From Campylorhamphus procurvoides (Eukaryota; Chordata; Aves; Passeriformes; Dendrocolaptidae): a stretch of 64,000 nucleotides of DNA. Positions 35,285-49,312 of the stretch are shown piece after piece. Position numbers and translations under genes: made by a program. Under the pieces are notes generated by a model. It was not told the DNA's origin and ran no database searches. It was given only the letters and a program-made list of their open reading frames with translations. Every line of letters starts with the position of its first letter. Within the stretch, counting starts at the first letter, position 1. Location of the stretch: positions 620,001 to 684,000 of the forward strand of contig WBMV01002770.1 of the NCBI GenBank assembly GCA_013396655.1, given 5' to 3'.

Positions 35285-38200
35285 GTAAGGATGGAAAGAC
35301 TGGTTCAGTGTCACCATTTGAGTCTTTCGCTCTGGTAAATACAGCAGGATTTCCAAAGGTGCACACAATACATCAACTGGGACACATCTGGTGGTGTTCT
35401 ATTCTGTAAATCTGTAACTCTCCCTGTAGTTTCTCTGTTTGTTACCTCAGAAAGGAATTACAAAGCATGTGCTGAATGCCAACACAAGTGCTTTAGGATT
35501 CCCACATCTTTCAAACCAATTGAGCTGCACAGCTTCATGCAGAAACTTTTCTGTCCTTCCAGTTCATACCAATGCAATCTACCCAGGCCAACCAGTGTGA
35601 TATAAAACCACAATTAGTAACACAGCCTAGTTGTGAGCACAGTGCATTGCACATGCTGATGCCTCCTGTGTGGCTCAGCCTTCCTTTTAGAGCTCCAGAG
35701 TTTGACTGCAGAGGCAAACAATAATTGCTTGGTTACCAGTACTAAGAGGAGGTGTTACTGTGTGTGATTTTCACCTCACTGACCACGTAAATAATTTAAT
35801 TATGAGCCCTTTGACTTTTTCTTAGATGAGAAATTCAAACAAGCTGGTTTTTTGAAAGCAATAATTTACTACCCAAGGAAGTAATGGACAGGTGAGCATG
35901 AAACTATCCCAACAGAGAGCAGCAGAACCAAGAGACTTGCAGATTAGGCAAAGGGTAGGACTTTCTTCTCTTGTGCAATGTGTTCAAGAGCTCAACCCCA
36001 CCAGAAACATTTAAAAGAGAAATTATATTCCCTGTGAAAGCAGATGTTCCTGATCACTCAGATCTTTCCATGTAGGAAGCAAAATGTTGTTTCTTGCTTT
36101 AGAGACCCACCTTATACAACTGTTCACTATGTGTGGTTTAGTTTCTGTGCTTGGAATGTTTGTGCAAGAAACAGGTTATGAAGCTGGACTTCCTCCAAAG
36201 CCTGTTGAAAACCACAACATCATCTCCACTCATTCTACTGGGCTCTGGAACCAGCTCAGGGAGGAAAATGTCTGTAGTGTGGACAGGGACTGATGAGAGG
36301 ACAGCACTGTGCCAAACATAATCCAAAATGTTATGCATTTCTGTACCCAGATGGTTACCCAGCAGCTTAACACAGAAAGCAAAATCCTTTCTTATTATTG
36401 CTTACCACACAGAGACACAAGAAAGAAAACAGGCCTGGTAGTGCCATGCTGAAAACATCAGCAGGAGTTCCTTCACACATTGCACTTTTATGACTGTTTT
36501 CAAGTTCTCTTCAAGACAAAAGGGTTCTGAAAGTTTGATGTTCGAGCATCCTATTTGTGTTTCAGTCTATTATTATACATGACCAAGGATTTTAGATGTG
36601 TATTTCTCTGACAGTATGAATTGTGATAGATTTTAGCATTCACATCTTGCAGTCTGGCTTCAAGCTCTTCTCACACTTGATTTGTATCTCATGTCTTAGT
36701 GGATAACAAAAAAGCACTTACATATGAGCGATGAATTTTATGCAGATTCTTTTTTACACTGAACCCCATATTCAAAATCAAAATTACATATAAACAGTAC
36801 TTGCCAAACAGTCAAATCAATATCCAAATAATAACTAAAACATGTTATATTTTCAAGAATATGAGACAAATTAATATAAAGAGCATTACGGAGCCTTTGA
36901 AGCACAACAAAAGGAGCCATGGTTAAAATTTTAACAAGTTAGAATCATTAACTAAACAAATTCTGACAGCCTGGCTTTGCACTTCCAGTCACACATGCTC
37001 AGAACAAAGGCTTGATATGTGAGGCAACTTTAATAGGTCCCTCTGCATATGACTAATTTTTCCTCAAACAGTCATTTTTTATTTCTTATTTTACTCTGGA
37101 TCCTGAAATGTCACATTTTATTAATCTGTGTCACTCATGTGGATTGTTAAAAGAACAGAGTAGCACTGAAGGAAGTGCCTCTCATCATTACCATACGTAT
37201 GTGGGATGACAAAGGAATGTGTGAAAACTTGGAAGAGCAACAATTATTAAAAGTAGAACAAGCAGGAATAGAATATAACCTGTTTTCCTCTAAACTCCAT
37301 TCCAAACTGCACTTAGGGAATGGCAATGGCCAGAATCGGTCCAGGAAAGTCCCATTTTGCCTTTGCCCCCTCAGTGAAGAAGAGGATGGGGACAAACCCC
37401 TGGCACTGCACCAGCTGTTGCACAGCTGAGTCCACCTCCCCGAGGACCCAAAGATGACCCAACTGGGCACTTGTCCTTATTCCTTTTAGAAAACCCTCCC
37501 TGTTTGTGTGAAAACATTTTTCCGTGTGCAATAGGATTAGACAAAAGCAGAAACAATGTATTTTGGAGAAACTGAGTCTCCCCTCTGATAATACTGACTG
37601 AGGTGACCTCTAAGACTAAAAAATACCAGGACAGAATTCCACAGAACTGCTTTGTATCTTAATGAAAGTATATAATGTTTTGGGACAGAAAGGGGGCTGA
37701 GAAAGGTGCTAAGGCTTGTCTGGGCACAGAAATCTGTGCTAAAGTTCATACACATGCAAGGATTTTCTTCTACTGATGTATTTTAATGACATATCCTTTC
37801 TCTTAATAACAAGGAGCAATTCTATTAACAGACACAAGAAGGAGTGGAAGGAAGAAGCAGTAGAGAAATATAGAAGTGCAAAGAATTAAATATACAATAA
37901 TACAAAGTTGTCTAGGAGATAATATCTCCAAACTGCAACATTTGCCTGAGGAACAGGCAGTACAAACACAGTTACACAGCCTATCCCAAAGAGAAAATAA
38001 AACCAAACAAACTACTGAAGCAATTATCACAGCTCAGTTGTTTACCAACCTGCTCCAGCCAAAACAAAATATTATCACAAAAACAAAATAATCACACGGG
38101 AGTGGCAAAACCAGTGGGTGATGGGGGAAAGGTATCTGAGGTTACAGAAAGGAACTTAACTACTTACAACCACTAGATGCAAATATATTTATATTTAATA

Positions 38201-41200
38201 CATCAAATCAGTTTATCAGGTAATGATCTCAGTTAATTACCCACATTTATACTGCACCTTTCCTGTCAGTGCCTCACAGAATTATCTGTTCCTAAATCCC
38301 AGGTTTACTCCCTGAATTTGAGGACCAGATTAGGTCTGAGAAGTTACTGGATTGAGTAAACCAGAAATCCTCCTCCTCTCACAAAACTTTCCTTGGAATT
38401 GCTTTAAATTAGGAGTCTCTCCACCTTTCCAATGGTTTTCCAAGGTAGTGCTATAGGAATGATCGCCCTAAAAATAGATGGTTGAAAGCTGAACATTTCA
38501 AACCAGTAATGTAGTAACCAATTTTATGATTTTAAGGTACTGAAATAATAATTGGGTGGAAATGCATCCAAGACATGCTTGTAGTGCAAACAAACTCAGT
38601 GCAGCTGGTGCTGTGTGGTATCACATGGCTGTCTCTTGTATTGCTGTCCCCTCTGACGGTGCTTTCACCCTGCTCTAATGTGGAGATAAACTGTAGGACT
38701 GAGCTCCACAGGCACCCACAGGCCACATACTATTGCAATATTCTTGCTCCTCGCCCTTTTTGCCCCCCTGCATCCCTACAAACCCCACAAGCTCTGTCCA
38801 CTCTGTGGTCAAGAAAGGCTTGCCCAGTTACTCATGGACTACTAAAGAACCAGACAAAACTTGGACCAACAAAATTTGTTCTTCTTTCTTCTGTCTAGGG
38901 AAATGGATCCAAAAGCCACTGACAGAATCCAATGGAGGTGATCCTGATTTTCAGAAAGGTGACACCAGGCAGGGCAGATTTTGTGCCTAACACACAAACA
39001 CAACTCTTAATGATTCTGCATCTTCTAAATTATAATATAGAAACCTGCACAGCTACTGGGTAGCAAAGACTGTGCCAAACACAAGAACATAGCACACATC
39101 ATACATGGCACTTGACCCTAGCTCTGCCTAAGAAGAAAATACAACAGATGGGTATAGACAGAGATGGAGATCTATAAAAAAATAAGCAGACAATGTTTGT
39201 CTTGGTATCACTACACCATGATTAAACAATCAGGCTTAAAAAATGAAAACATAATTTCAATATAGTGTATTTTTGTGGTCATCACACTGGACACGAAAGA
39301 GTAAGTGCTGTATAGATGTCAGTGTCAGATCAAAAAATCTGTTCTTAGTTTCCCCTGAAGAAGACAGAGAGGAAAAAAAATAAAGGGGAGACTTTTAAGC
39401 CAACCTAACGCTGGATTTTTTTTATTTTTTTTCTGCCAAAAACACTACCTGCAGAAGTTGAAATGCATTCAAAACAAAGTAATTGTATCCACCCAGGTTT
39501 TGTGGGGCAGAGGAGGAGATGAGAGTCTCAGGTTAAATTGAAGGTTATATAAAAGAGGCAGACCCACAAGAGTTCCTGACCTTGGCTGAATATGTGCAGA
39601 GCCATTTGGCAATAATTCAGCTGTGGCTGCATCCATGCCATGCCCTGGAATACCCTGGTGCTTCCCTGCAAAACACTCCAAGTAGTGATAGAGTGTTTCA
39701 GGGCTGCTTGCAAGTAGAATTGTGAGGAGAGCCGTGTTTCTCCTCCAGACACAGAGCTTAGAGGGACAGGAATCAAGGAGATGTCTTTCTTACCCTTCTC
39801 TGGTTCACCACATGGCAAGCAAGGCGTGCTGGAGAGGAGGGACAAAGAGCATCATTAGACACTGCTAATGTGATTTCTGTCCCCACAGACTGGATGATAA
39901 AAGCAAACAGGAAGAGTCACCCCTACATTCTGAAACGCTTTTACTGACCAATTTTGCACAAATCCAACAGTGCAATTATGCTTAAGTGACCCTCATAAAT
40001 GGTCCATCAATCTCTGGGAAGGTGATTTCCCAGCCCCAAATCTGGCAAACAATATAATCTTGAGATGTGAGCAGAACGTACAAACCAGGCCTCTCAGAAA
40101 TGAGATATTATGACAAGTATAAAGGCTGTTAAGTTGATGAACAGCAAATCCCTCGAGATTTATGACTTCTAAACTAAAATTGGAATTATTTAAAGTTCGA
40201 GCTGTGTTTGGAACTGGCACACACTTCAGCCTGGCCCACTTTATGTTTATTTCTGTGCCAGGTCTGAAGATGGGGAAATGACATTCAAACCAGACTCTAT
40301 TGCTTGCATAGTAATCTTCCATTTATTAAGAAATATAGATTTAATTTTCTGAAAAATTCAGATTTTAAATTGAAGTTCAATCTTCCTGCCATCACCTTTG
40401 AGGCTCTACATAACTCTCCTTTTCACTTCTCATTTGATTTAATCTCTCCTCTCATCACCCTTCACCCGTATCACCCCAAAAGCAATTTAACATAATCAAG
40501 TGTCCAGCTCTCCTGAGCCATGTCCACGCTCTTAGCTTCCCCTTCTTCAAAAGGACACATTCCTGAGCTCCTTTACTCATGCTATTGCTCCCTCCACATC
40601 CAGCCTGAAGGCTCAATAATTTGCATTGACTCTCCTGAGTTTCTATACGATTTGTTTGGAATCCTCCATTTCATCTATTTATCTAATTTCTTTTAGATTT
40701 CATTAAGCCAGGCATTGCTTTCACTCCTGAACAGTCAGGTTGCTTTGATCACAGTAAAATTTCCTCAGGGAAGCAATTCCTGCTTTCACTTACTGTTATA
40801 TCTTACCTTTAAAAACAACAAGAAGATAGATTGGGGCTTAAGATGAGTGATAGAGCTGCTCATATTTTATAAAAGCTAGTTTACTTATTACTAATCGTGA
40901 AGAGGTGTTGACAATTTAGGCAACAATTTATAAGAGTAAGAGTGGAATGAAATCACCGTGATTTATTCCAGTGCTGGTGTGTGTCTATATTTCTGGAAGT
41001 CACAGGTAAGAAGTCTGTACCAGAGAAAGGAAAACACAACCTGAATGTGTCAGCATTTCCAGGACTAACATATTGTTTGCAGACCTGCTGTTATCTGGAG
41101 ATAATAATGGACTGCTGGGATGGAGACAGAGTCCCACAGCTACTGCTAAACACATGTTGGCATAACTTCCCTCCACGGGGCTCAGTGAGTCACCCCATCA

Positions 41201-44200
41201 AATAACTTCATCTTGAGACATGTCTAGTTGGAGTTTCTTTAGGAACTCCATGGAACAGGTTTTAGATGTTTTCATCAAAACCTAACATTAACCATTTTAC
41301 TCGGAATGAACCACCGCTCTTTCACTGCTTGATGAAAAATGTTTTCAAGTTGTTTCACCAAATAGCTGACAGTAATTACATTTACACCAATTTCTTTATT
41401 CCATATTCTCACTATAGGCATCTGTGTGCCACGCAGCTTCAAGAGGCAAGCAGAAAAAAGCTTTGCAACCTCTCTGACAAAGAATATTTTTGGCAAACAC
41501 ACTGCACTAACATGGAGTGTCAGGAAATCAAAGACTCCCTGAGGAGTTCAGCAAACATATCTAAAGAAATCCAAAGGAGTGATTACGAATCCTTTTCAAG
41601 ATGGGTAGACCCTTCTTCAAAAAACTGCTATCTGTATAAAGTCACTTGCTTATCCTGAGTGCCCTTCCTGATACGAATAAAAAGCAGAATAAGAAGTAAA
41701 AGATGTTGAAGTTAAAAATAATTCTGTCTAATCTGTGATAATATTTCCATGTGCAATTAATATTGGAATATAGGGCAGTTTATTAAGATGCCTATTTCAT
41801 GTACACATTTAAGAAATACAAGTGCTCCTTCATCAGACAGACAGATGTGCAGTAAGAAAATATCAATCAAACGAGTACGTTGATATTAAGATTCCTCTAC
41901 CAAGAAAAATCTAAATGGTTTAAAATTTGTATAACTCTATGGAATTCCTAAGCCCTCACTAATCTGAATATCTCTAAGAGCTATAGATGACCTATACAAA
42001 AACTCTCTGATTCTGCCTTAGATGAAACAGGACACGAATTGCTTTTGCTTAACTGTATTAATTGGCACAACACGGAGACACACCAAAACCACTGAGTGCT
42101 GTCACCTGACATTTTTTGATGCTTTTTATTCTAAAACCTAAATTGAGTTACCACTGCACACTGCCTGGCTGTGTGCTGTGAATCCTGGCTCGTGCTGAGG
42201 GACAACCCCTCTGGTTCACACAGTTACTACACCAGAGAGTGAACCCAAGTCTCCTGATCATGGTCAGCATCCTCATTTCTCCCTCCACATTCCCCATTAT
42301 CCTCCTTTCTGCAAACAGTTTCTTCTCAGAACCCCCTTGTCATTGACAAAATCTAATAATTCCTAAGTTTGTGGTCCCCTTTCATTCCCCATGATGTTTA
42401 CTTCCCAGGTGACAGGAGAATTTTCCCAAGAAGCTTATAAGATGTTAAGACCTTAAAAAAAGCTTGATGTCTTGTTTCTAATACACCTGAAGAGTGCCAG
42501 TTTCCAAGAAGGCTGATTTTAGGAGTGGGCAGTCAATCCAAGCTCACTCCCTTGAGAACTGAGAGTGTATATCCACAGTGAACATAACTCCAGGAAGCAA
42601 ATTTACATCATCACTCCACTCTGATGCAGTTGTAAAGAACTTCTCCTGCAATTTCACTACTCTTCTTGAACTTCCAGTCACAGATATATTTTAACCTCAC
42701 AAGGGGTGATGTGTTTATTCATACAAACTGAGAAAGCCATTTCATTTTATTTTTCAACACCTAAAACTGCATTCAAACAACTACAAAATATGAAGCAATC
42801 CTACCCACTTAACAGGGACTGGAAAAGTACAAAAGTTACGGGAAAAGAAAATTATTAATCTAATGAAAAACCTCCTTTAATTCTGTCCAATTACCAGTTG
42901 TTGATAGGAAAAAACTCCCAGTATTTAATCTATTAAAGGGTTTTCCAACTAAATATACAGCAAAACCCCTCCTGAGTGTATTGAGAGAGAAGAACTTGCC
43001 ACCAGCTCATTCAGCAGCACAAGGGCACATCCTCAGCTTTGGATAATTACACGTCACTCAGCGAGACTGCACATCCCAGCTTGTTCCTCTGTGACAGCAG
43101 TAAACATGGTTTGATGGAAACTGCTAATTTAGAAATTAGCCACCAAAAATAGAACTTAATCTGCCACTCCAGCAAGTGCACCAGCATAAGGGATACATTA
43201 ATCTGGCCCTTCCCAGAGCAGACAATCTGCTCTCGACCAGGGGTGTGCGACAGGCAGGTTATGGATGATGATCTTAATGAACCTCCGTTCACCAGGCAGT
43301 TCTAGTAATATCCTTCACTTTATTCCATTTCAGCTAACTTAAGGAACAAAACTTCCCTTCAGTCTGACTCATTTAAGGTGAATATTTCTTCTCTTTGAGT
43401 GCAAATCTGTTTGCCGTCTGTCCCTTAAATCAGTGGCACAGTTCCATCACTAGTGATAGCAATGCAGCTTTTGGGGGCACTTTGTACAGCCCCAGCTCAG
43501 CAACACAAATGACAACAAACACTGTCCCTGCCCTGCCAGATATTCAACACAAACACTTCTGCAGCTCTGGATTTCTGCAGTGGGGTCATTTGGGGTGGGT
43601 TGCAGCCCATGGACAGGGCTGCAAGAAGAGCCACCTCTCTGGTGTAGCAGAGACTTCTTGCAGTAATTCCTGACAATGAATTCAGAGAATACTGAGTGAG
43701 CCTAAACATATATATTGTTTTATTCAAATATGTCCTTGTTTGGTGAGGTGATGCTGGGTTTTAGTAGCAGGGAATGTTTACTCTAAGGAAAAAATAAACA
43801 AACATCCTCTTTTGGTAAGACTGAGAACATGCTCCTATAGCAAGTACTAACATAAACTATATTAATTTTGTTAATAATATTGAACTCATTATTCCGAAGG
43901 TACTGGTCAATAAAAGTGAAGAATTACTTCACGGTTATTAACATAACAGTTTATAGTCTGTGCATTAAAAAAGGGTGTACATATATGTGTGGGCATAATT
44001 GTTATATATAAAAATGGGATTTTTATAGATCTATAAATATATATGGGATTTACGTATGTATATATACATATATTTCTATTTAATGGTATATATAACAGTG
44101 AAGGGTATTTCAAAGTGATGGCTCCATCACACTGTTTGCTGGCTTTCAGAAGAAGCATGAAGAAGCAGCCTGCTTCCCACCTGGGGTTGAATAATTCTCT

Positions 44201-45554
44201 TATTCACCTCTTGTCTCATACTGTTTCTCCTCTACAGAGGAAACAATTTCGTGATATCTGAGAGAGACAGATTCCCGAGCCACAGCAAACTGATTCACAC
44301 AAGTGCAGTGACAACACCTTGTCCCTGTCCCCTCTGAGCCCCAACCCACGGCCACTGCAGACACCCGAACCAGGGGTGAGCCCCGTCCCCCTCTGCCCCT
44401 CCAGCACAGCCACACGGGCTTAGAAAAGTTAGGACAGAGTTAAATGCAACCCAACACCATCCACAGTGTTTTTCCTTCAGTGCCTTTGCAAGTTTAGCCT
44501 AAATTCAATATGTTTCCACTGTAGGCTATGTTTACTGAAATAAAGCTACATTCAACTATGGGCAACCTGTCTTTGAACATATGCTGTAGGCAGCAATCTA
44601 GCAGAGAAATGGGCGACAAGCTGTGAGACTAAACTTTTATCATCGGCTCCATAAATCAAGATGAAAGCTATAGACTTCCTCCTGTGGACCTCATACAGCC
44701 TTGAGAAAAAAAGTTAAAATATTTAGATTGAAAGAACAAAATAATATAAAGAGACAAAAACAGCTCGAAAGGAGAATCAGTTGAAGCATAAATAGAGGTC
44801 CAGTTCCCATGAAAGCACATTTTTATATATATTTTTAAGATACACTTGATATCAATTATTAATTAGCAAGATTAATGATGTCTGTCCCATTCAAAAGTGT
44901 TCTTTCTTCAGTTCCATTTATGCTGCTAGCACAGGCTAAAACTAAGAATGAATTCCCACTAATGCAACTGCACAGCAATTTGTACCAGCACAGCTTTAGT
45001 GCACAAAGTAAGAGAGTCCGCTTGGTAATTCTCATCTGCCAGCTAATTAAGCACTTTATAGCATGTCATATAGGCAGGTAATATCACCTGAAACCCCTGA
45101 AATATTAAATCCATATAGATTTCATTAGATTTCTAACATATATAAAATTACTGTAGAGACTGGAGTTTGCACTGATGTTTTTACAATAGTAATTAATGAC
45201 AGAAACACCACCCTTTGTGCTTTCCTGGGAGGATTCCAAAATTCTTCAATATCTGGTTAAAGGAGCCTTTGCAGTTCTATCGTGGCCATGCTTGAGTTCT
45301 GTAGTGGAGATGTTAAATCAGAATTAATCTGACCGAGAAGCCACACCCAGTGAACTGGGTCTGCATGAAACACTTCAGCCCTTGCTTCACAAAGAGAAGG
45401 AAAGCTGATTTAAGAGCTACTCCCCTCGGGCTGTCACCCCTGAACACAGCCAACAGGAGTGGCACTGCCTTGGCTTAACTCAGATCAGCTGAAACCCCCA
45501 GTGAAGGGGACCTGGGGGCCTGGCCTGTCCCACTGACCCTCTGCTATGGACAGG
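35285..45554. other. No gene seen; long AT-rich stretch
   Basis: About 10 kb without any repeat copy I recognise, unusual compared with the flanks. It contains an AT-rich satellite-like patch (43978-44098), a GC-richer patch (44280-44415) and a homeodomain-word-rich patch (44848-45060). Frames at 37147-37470, 38575-38898 and 41266-41658 reach 107-130 codons but lack matching splice borders. Confidence 0.5.
43978..44098. repeat. AT-rich low-complexity tract
   Basis: Interrupted TA/TATG sequence with the palindrome ATGTATATATACAT near 44056-44069. It resembles decayed TA microsatellite. Confidence 0.85.
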
Positions 45555-45735
45555 AACCTGGGCTGGGAGGGTGGGCAGGCCCTGGCACAGGGTGCCCAGA
45601 GAAGCTGCCCCTGGATCCCTGGCAGTGTCCAAGGCCAGGTTGGACGGGGCTTGGAGCACCCTGGGCTGGTGGAAGGTGTCCCTGCCCATGATCTTTAAGG
45701 TCCCTTCCAACATAAACCATCCTGGTATTATATTA
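45555..45735 (+). mobile_element. CR1 LINE 3' tail with small deletions
   Basis: Same subfamily as the copy at 15953. It shows GGGAGGGTGGGCAGGCCC, GTGCCCAGAGAAGCTG, GTGTCCAAGGCCAGGTTGG and GGTGTCCCTGCCCATG, ending CCTTCCAACATAAACCATCC. Relative to that copy it lacks the GTGGCT after GAAGCT, and a short piece of the final GGCAGGGGGTGG region. Confidence 0.93.
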
Positions 45736-48700
45736 TTTGTATATATTTTTTGTCTACAGTTTAAGCTATGCCATTCTGTGCAGCATTACTTCTTTGATAT
45801 CAGAAGAAATACATATAAGAAATAACCTTATACCAAGCACTAGCATCACATGTAGAAGCTGCATGTAGAGATATGGCTTACACTTAACAAATAAATACAT
45901 AAATAATTCATACTTAGGAAGGAGATGTCCTCTGAAATCCTCAGAGCAAAGCTCAGCTCTAATAGCTGATCTTGCCCTGCATGCAGAAGTCCCATTGATC
46001 TCACTGGGGGACCCACTCAAAGTGAGAGCTGATTATTAGAGCTGAGCTTCCATGTGCAGATCTAAGGGGGAAATTTTGTCCTTCAAGCTGAACTATGATC
46101 AAAACATACATTTAGACAAAAGAGAAAGAGGAATATGTGCACAACCACTGTATTTGCAGAAGCAAAGTGGGTGGCAAGACAGGTAATGTGAGTGCCTTGA
46201 AATGCCCTTTTCACGGCTGCACAGGCAAGGCTGGGCAGCAAAGCCACTCCTGTTGTGCTAAAGGCAGATAGCAGATTAGGAAGTTCAGTATGCCAAGTAG
46301 TAGAAAGGGGAATTACAACAATTTTGCCCTAATTTATCTGTTGGTTGTCACAGTCTCTTCTAGTCTCCCTCTAGTATTCTTCACATTACAGCCTTTTATT
46401 TAATCCTCCCAGTGGAGGAAATAACCCCCCCCAAATCACCAGGAACCCCCATACTTACCACATTGTCTTCTACTGTATCAAATGAACAATTGCTGCAGCA
46501 TCTTTGTGACTTACATTCCTGCCAACATGGCTCTGACAGAACACACCTTTCAGAGACCTCCTGGATGTTTCTCTGTTCTTGGAGTTTGAGCTTTCTTATT
46601 CAAAGCTATTTCTCATAACCATCTCAGACTAATAGCAATGTACTCAAGAGCTAAGTACAAAGCATAACAATATTAATAATTTTGCCCTTTAAGAGTATTA
46701 TGTATGATTTTTTATCTCCTGATTTGACATGGGATATGACCAAAATTATTTCTATTATATAAAAAGGCAAAGTTCCCTTATTTCATTTAAATATAAGACA
46801 CTTTTCAAATTAAAATTAATATGCATGCACATTATACCCTCTCTGACACAAATCTACGCAAGATGCTATTTAGGGTATGCCTTTTTACCTAAGTACAAAT
46901 TCTTCTATTGGCAGATAAAAGAGAGTTATTGTCATATTCCCATTTTATCTTCTAACTTTTGCCTAGTGGGAAAGCACAGAGGAGACAGGTGACCCCTGTT
47001 TGGGGGTTTGGATCAATGCTTAGTAATTCACTGAGACAAATCCTACTTAAGAAGCAAATTTCTTGTTTCTTTTTTTGTTAGACTTAAATATTTGACACCA
47101 CATTTAGAACTACAGAAGGTCAACTTACCTGTGAAAAATTTTAGGAAAAACCCCAAGCATTTCCAAAACACACTCCAGATATTTGGGGTTTAATTTAACA
47201 CCTCTGCATTGAAATAAAAGCTAGAGATGTCTTGCTAACTCCAGTGTGCCAGTGCATGGTGCATTGCTGAGGGGAGGAATGCTCAGGTTCCAGGAGAAGG
47301 GTGTTTGTGAGAACAAGGATATATAGAACCAGAATATTTAACACCAAAGAAGGCATTAGCAGGTGCAGAATTTCAAACTTAAATCCTCAAACAGTCAGAC
47401 TGAGAGGATGCTCTGCTCAATAACCCCTGTGTTATCCCACACCGGGGTGGTTCTGGTTCTGCCCCATGGTGACGGTGACCACTGTAGCAATTTCACAGGT
47501 TTTGAGATGAAGTGTCCGTGCCTGGGACTGTTCCACAGCACTCTTCAGTTTCTGAGTGCAGATACAGTCTCTACCTTACCCCAGAGAAGGACTTTTAAGA
47601 AAACGTCACGGGAAACCAAAGGACATCAAGAAAAAGCCCAGGAGTGAAGTGACAAAGCTCTAGAGGAGCTTCTGCTGTTCTTCCTTTTATCACCATGAAA
47701 CTGGCACCCTTGTCAAGTACAGCTCTATCTCAGCCTTGCCAGCTGACAGTAAAAAACCCCGAGAAGATAGACCTTAGTTCCTACTGATGGTCCCAGTTGT
47801 CATGCAGCTGGAAAAATCCTGCCTTCTCAAAATAAACTCAGTAAAACCCCTGTTTTGGTGGCCTTGATAAAATGCCTGTGCTGGCTCTGCTTCTCTTCAA
47901 GCCACTGCCAGTGGGAGATGGAAATGCAGGACCCTGAGGGCGTTGTGCTTACAGAACAGCTCCAGATCTATTGCTTCAGTGGAGAAATCAATCTGAAAGA
48001 GGAGCAAATTGTGGCCATGGCCTGAATGGATGGCACTGCCTCAGGAGGAAGGAGCTGTGTCACTGCAGAAGGTGTGAGAGTAGTGAAGACACACAGTGAA
48101 GCCCAAATCATCCAGGCTAAACCAGATCAAATCCTACTCCAGGCCTGAGATCTCTGACTTTCACAGCAGGTCTCAGGAAATCTCTGGGGAAGCACTGCAC
48201 ATACAAACAGCAAATCTCTCTTCGAGCCACACAGGAAAATGTAAATAGTAAATGATATCGTAAAATGTCATCAAGAAGCATTTTGGTGGAGAGAAGTATT
48301 TTTAGCTCTTAGTTCTGGAAATTATAAACTTCAGCCTGTTGTGTTCTAAGGAACAGAAATAAAAGGAGATTTAGCTGCAGATAAAGCAAAGGTAACACCT
48401 GCTGTTAGATCCTCAATTTCTTGAGAGAAATGTGATGCCTACATTAGAGACAAAAAAACATTGGCTGTACTGGCCTCGTGACTGGAACAAGTGCACAAGA
48501 ATTATACAGCACAACTACAGCAGCAGGGGGGAAAAACCTGCTCTTTTATGCAATAAATATTAAAATATTTATTACAATAATAGAGATATTTAGTTTAATT
48601 ATTCATTATTTTATTTCCTTCAAATCATCTTCCTAGATTTAGTTTTACATTTCTCTAACCCATTTGAAATGGATGATTTATGAAACAAGGAGTCCAGATG

Positions 48701-49050
48701 GAGGAAAAGAAAGAAAAAAAAACAGAAAACAAATTGAGACAGAACAATAAATGCAAACCATGAAAACAGTAGCATCGTTCATCCAAACCAAGCTCTCCTA
48801 TCCTCCCCTCTGGTTGATGACCCTGGTGACAGAGTGACCTCCTGGCCCACTCATTTGTCTCTTTGGATCCTACCAGGACATGTTAATATTTTGCTTGTGG
48901 TTGTATTAAAAGGGGATGTTTGGGTATTTTCCAGCTTGGACAAGACACATTCTTAAGGCTTCATAACTCATTTAACAAATCACATGATTTTGTTGAAATC
49001 ATGTTATTCTGAAGGATAATTATTACTATACTATTATTACCTACAAAAAA
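45736..49050. other. No gene seen; one inverted repeat
   Basis: AT-rich unique sequence between two CR1 copies. The inverted repeat at 45951-46047 may mark an old element. Confidence 0.55.
45951..46047. repeat. 14-bp inverted repeat spaced by 69 bp; possible old MITE or SINE remnant
   Basis: GCTCAGCTCTAATA (45951-45964) is exactly reverse-complemented at 46034-46047. The interior contains CCCATTGATCTCACTGGG, similar to the widespread amniote repeat word CATTGACTTCAATGGG, which appears in old interspersed repeats. The terminal inverted arms suggest a small DNA-transposon-like unit, but no target-site duplication was established. Confidence 0.6.
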
Positions 49051-49312
49051 CTGGAGAGGGACTTACAAGGGCCTGGAGTGACGGGACAAGGGGTAATGGC
49101 TTCACACTGACAGAGAGCAGGGTTAGATGGGATTTGGGAGAGCGATTCTTCCCTGTGAGGTGGAGAAGCTGTGGCTGCCCCTGGATCCCTGGGAGTGTCC
49201 AAGGCCAGGCTGGACGGGACTTGGAGCACCCTGGGCTGGTGGAAGGTGTCCCTGCCCACGGCAGGGGGTGGGATGAGATGATCCTGAAGGTCCCTTCCAA
49301 CCCAAAGGTAGT
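49051..49312 (+). mobile_element. CR1 LINE 3' tail with internal deletion
   Basis: Sense-strand CR1 starting at CTGGAGAGGGACTTAC. It continues through GGCCTGGAGTGACGGGAC, TAATGGCTTCACACTGAC, GTGTCCAAGGCCAGGCTGG and GGTGTCCCTGCCCACGGC to AAGGTCCCTTCCAACCCAAA. The GGGTGGGCAGGCCCTGGCAC segment present in the 15953 copy is missing, with CCTGTGAGGTGGAGAAGC directly joining the flanks. Confidence 0.94.

Noticed and set aside
37175..37429. 84-codon frame with an acidic/basic protein-like reading
   Set aside because: Looked protein-like but has no acceptor, donor or recognisable family, and an overlapping 107-codon minus frame is equally open.
41266..41658. 130-codon plus frame as a coding exon
   Set aside because: In 64 kb of six-frame AT-rich DNA a few frames of this size are expected by chance (rough estimate about five), and there are no convincing splice borders.
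45345..45360. 7-bp hairpin ACCCAGT/ACTGGGT as a regulatory site
   Set aside because: Too short to stand out from chance in 64 kb.
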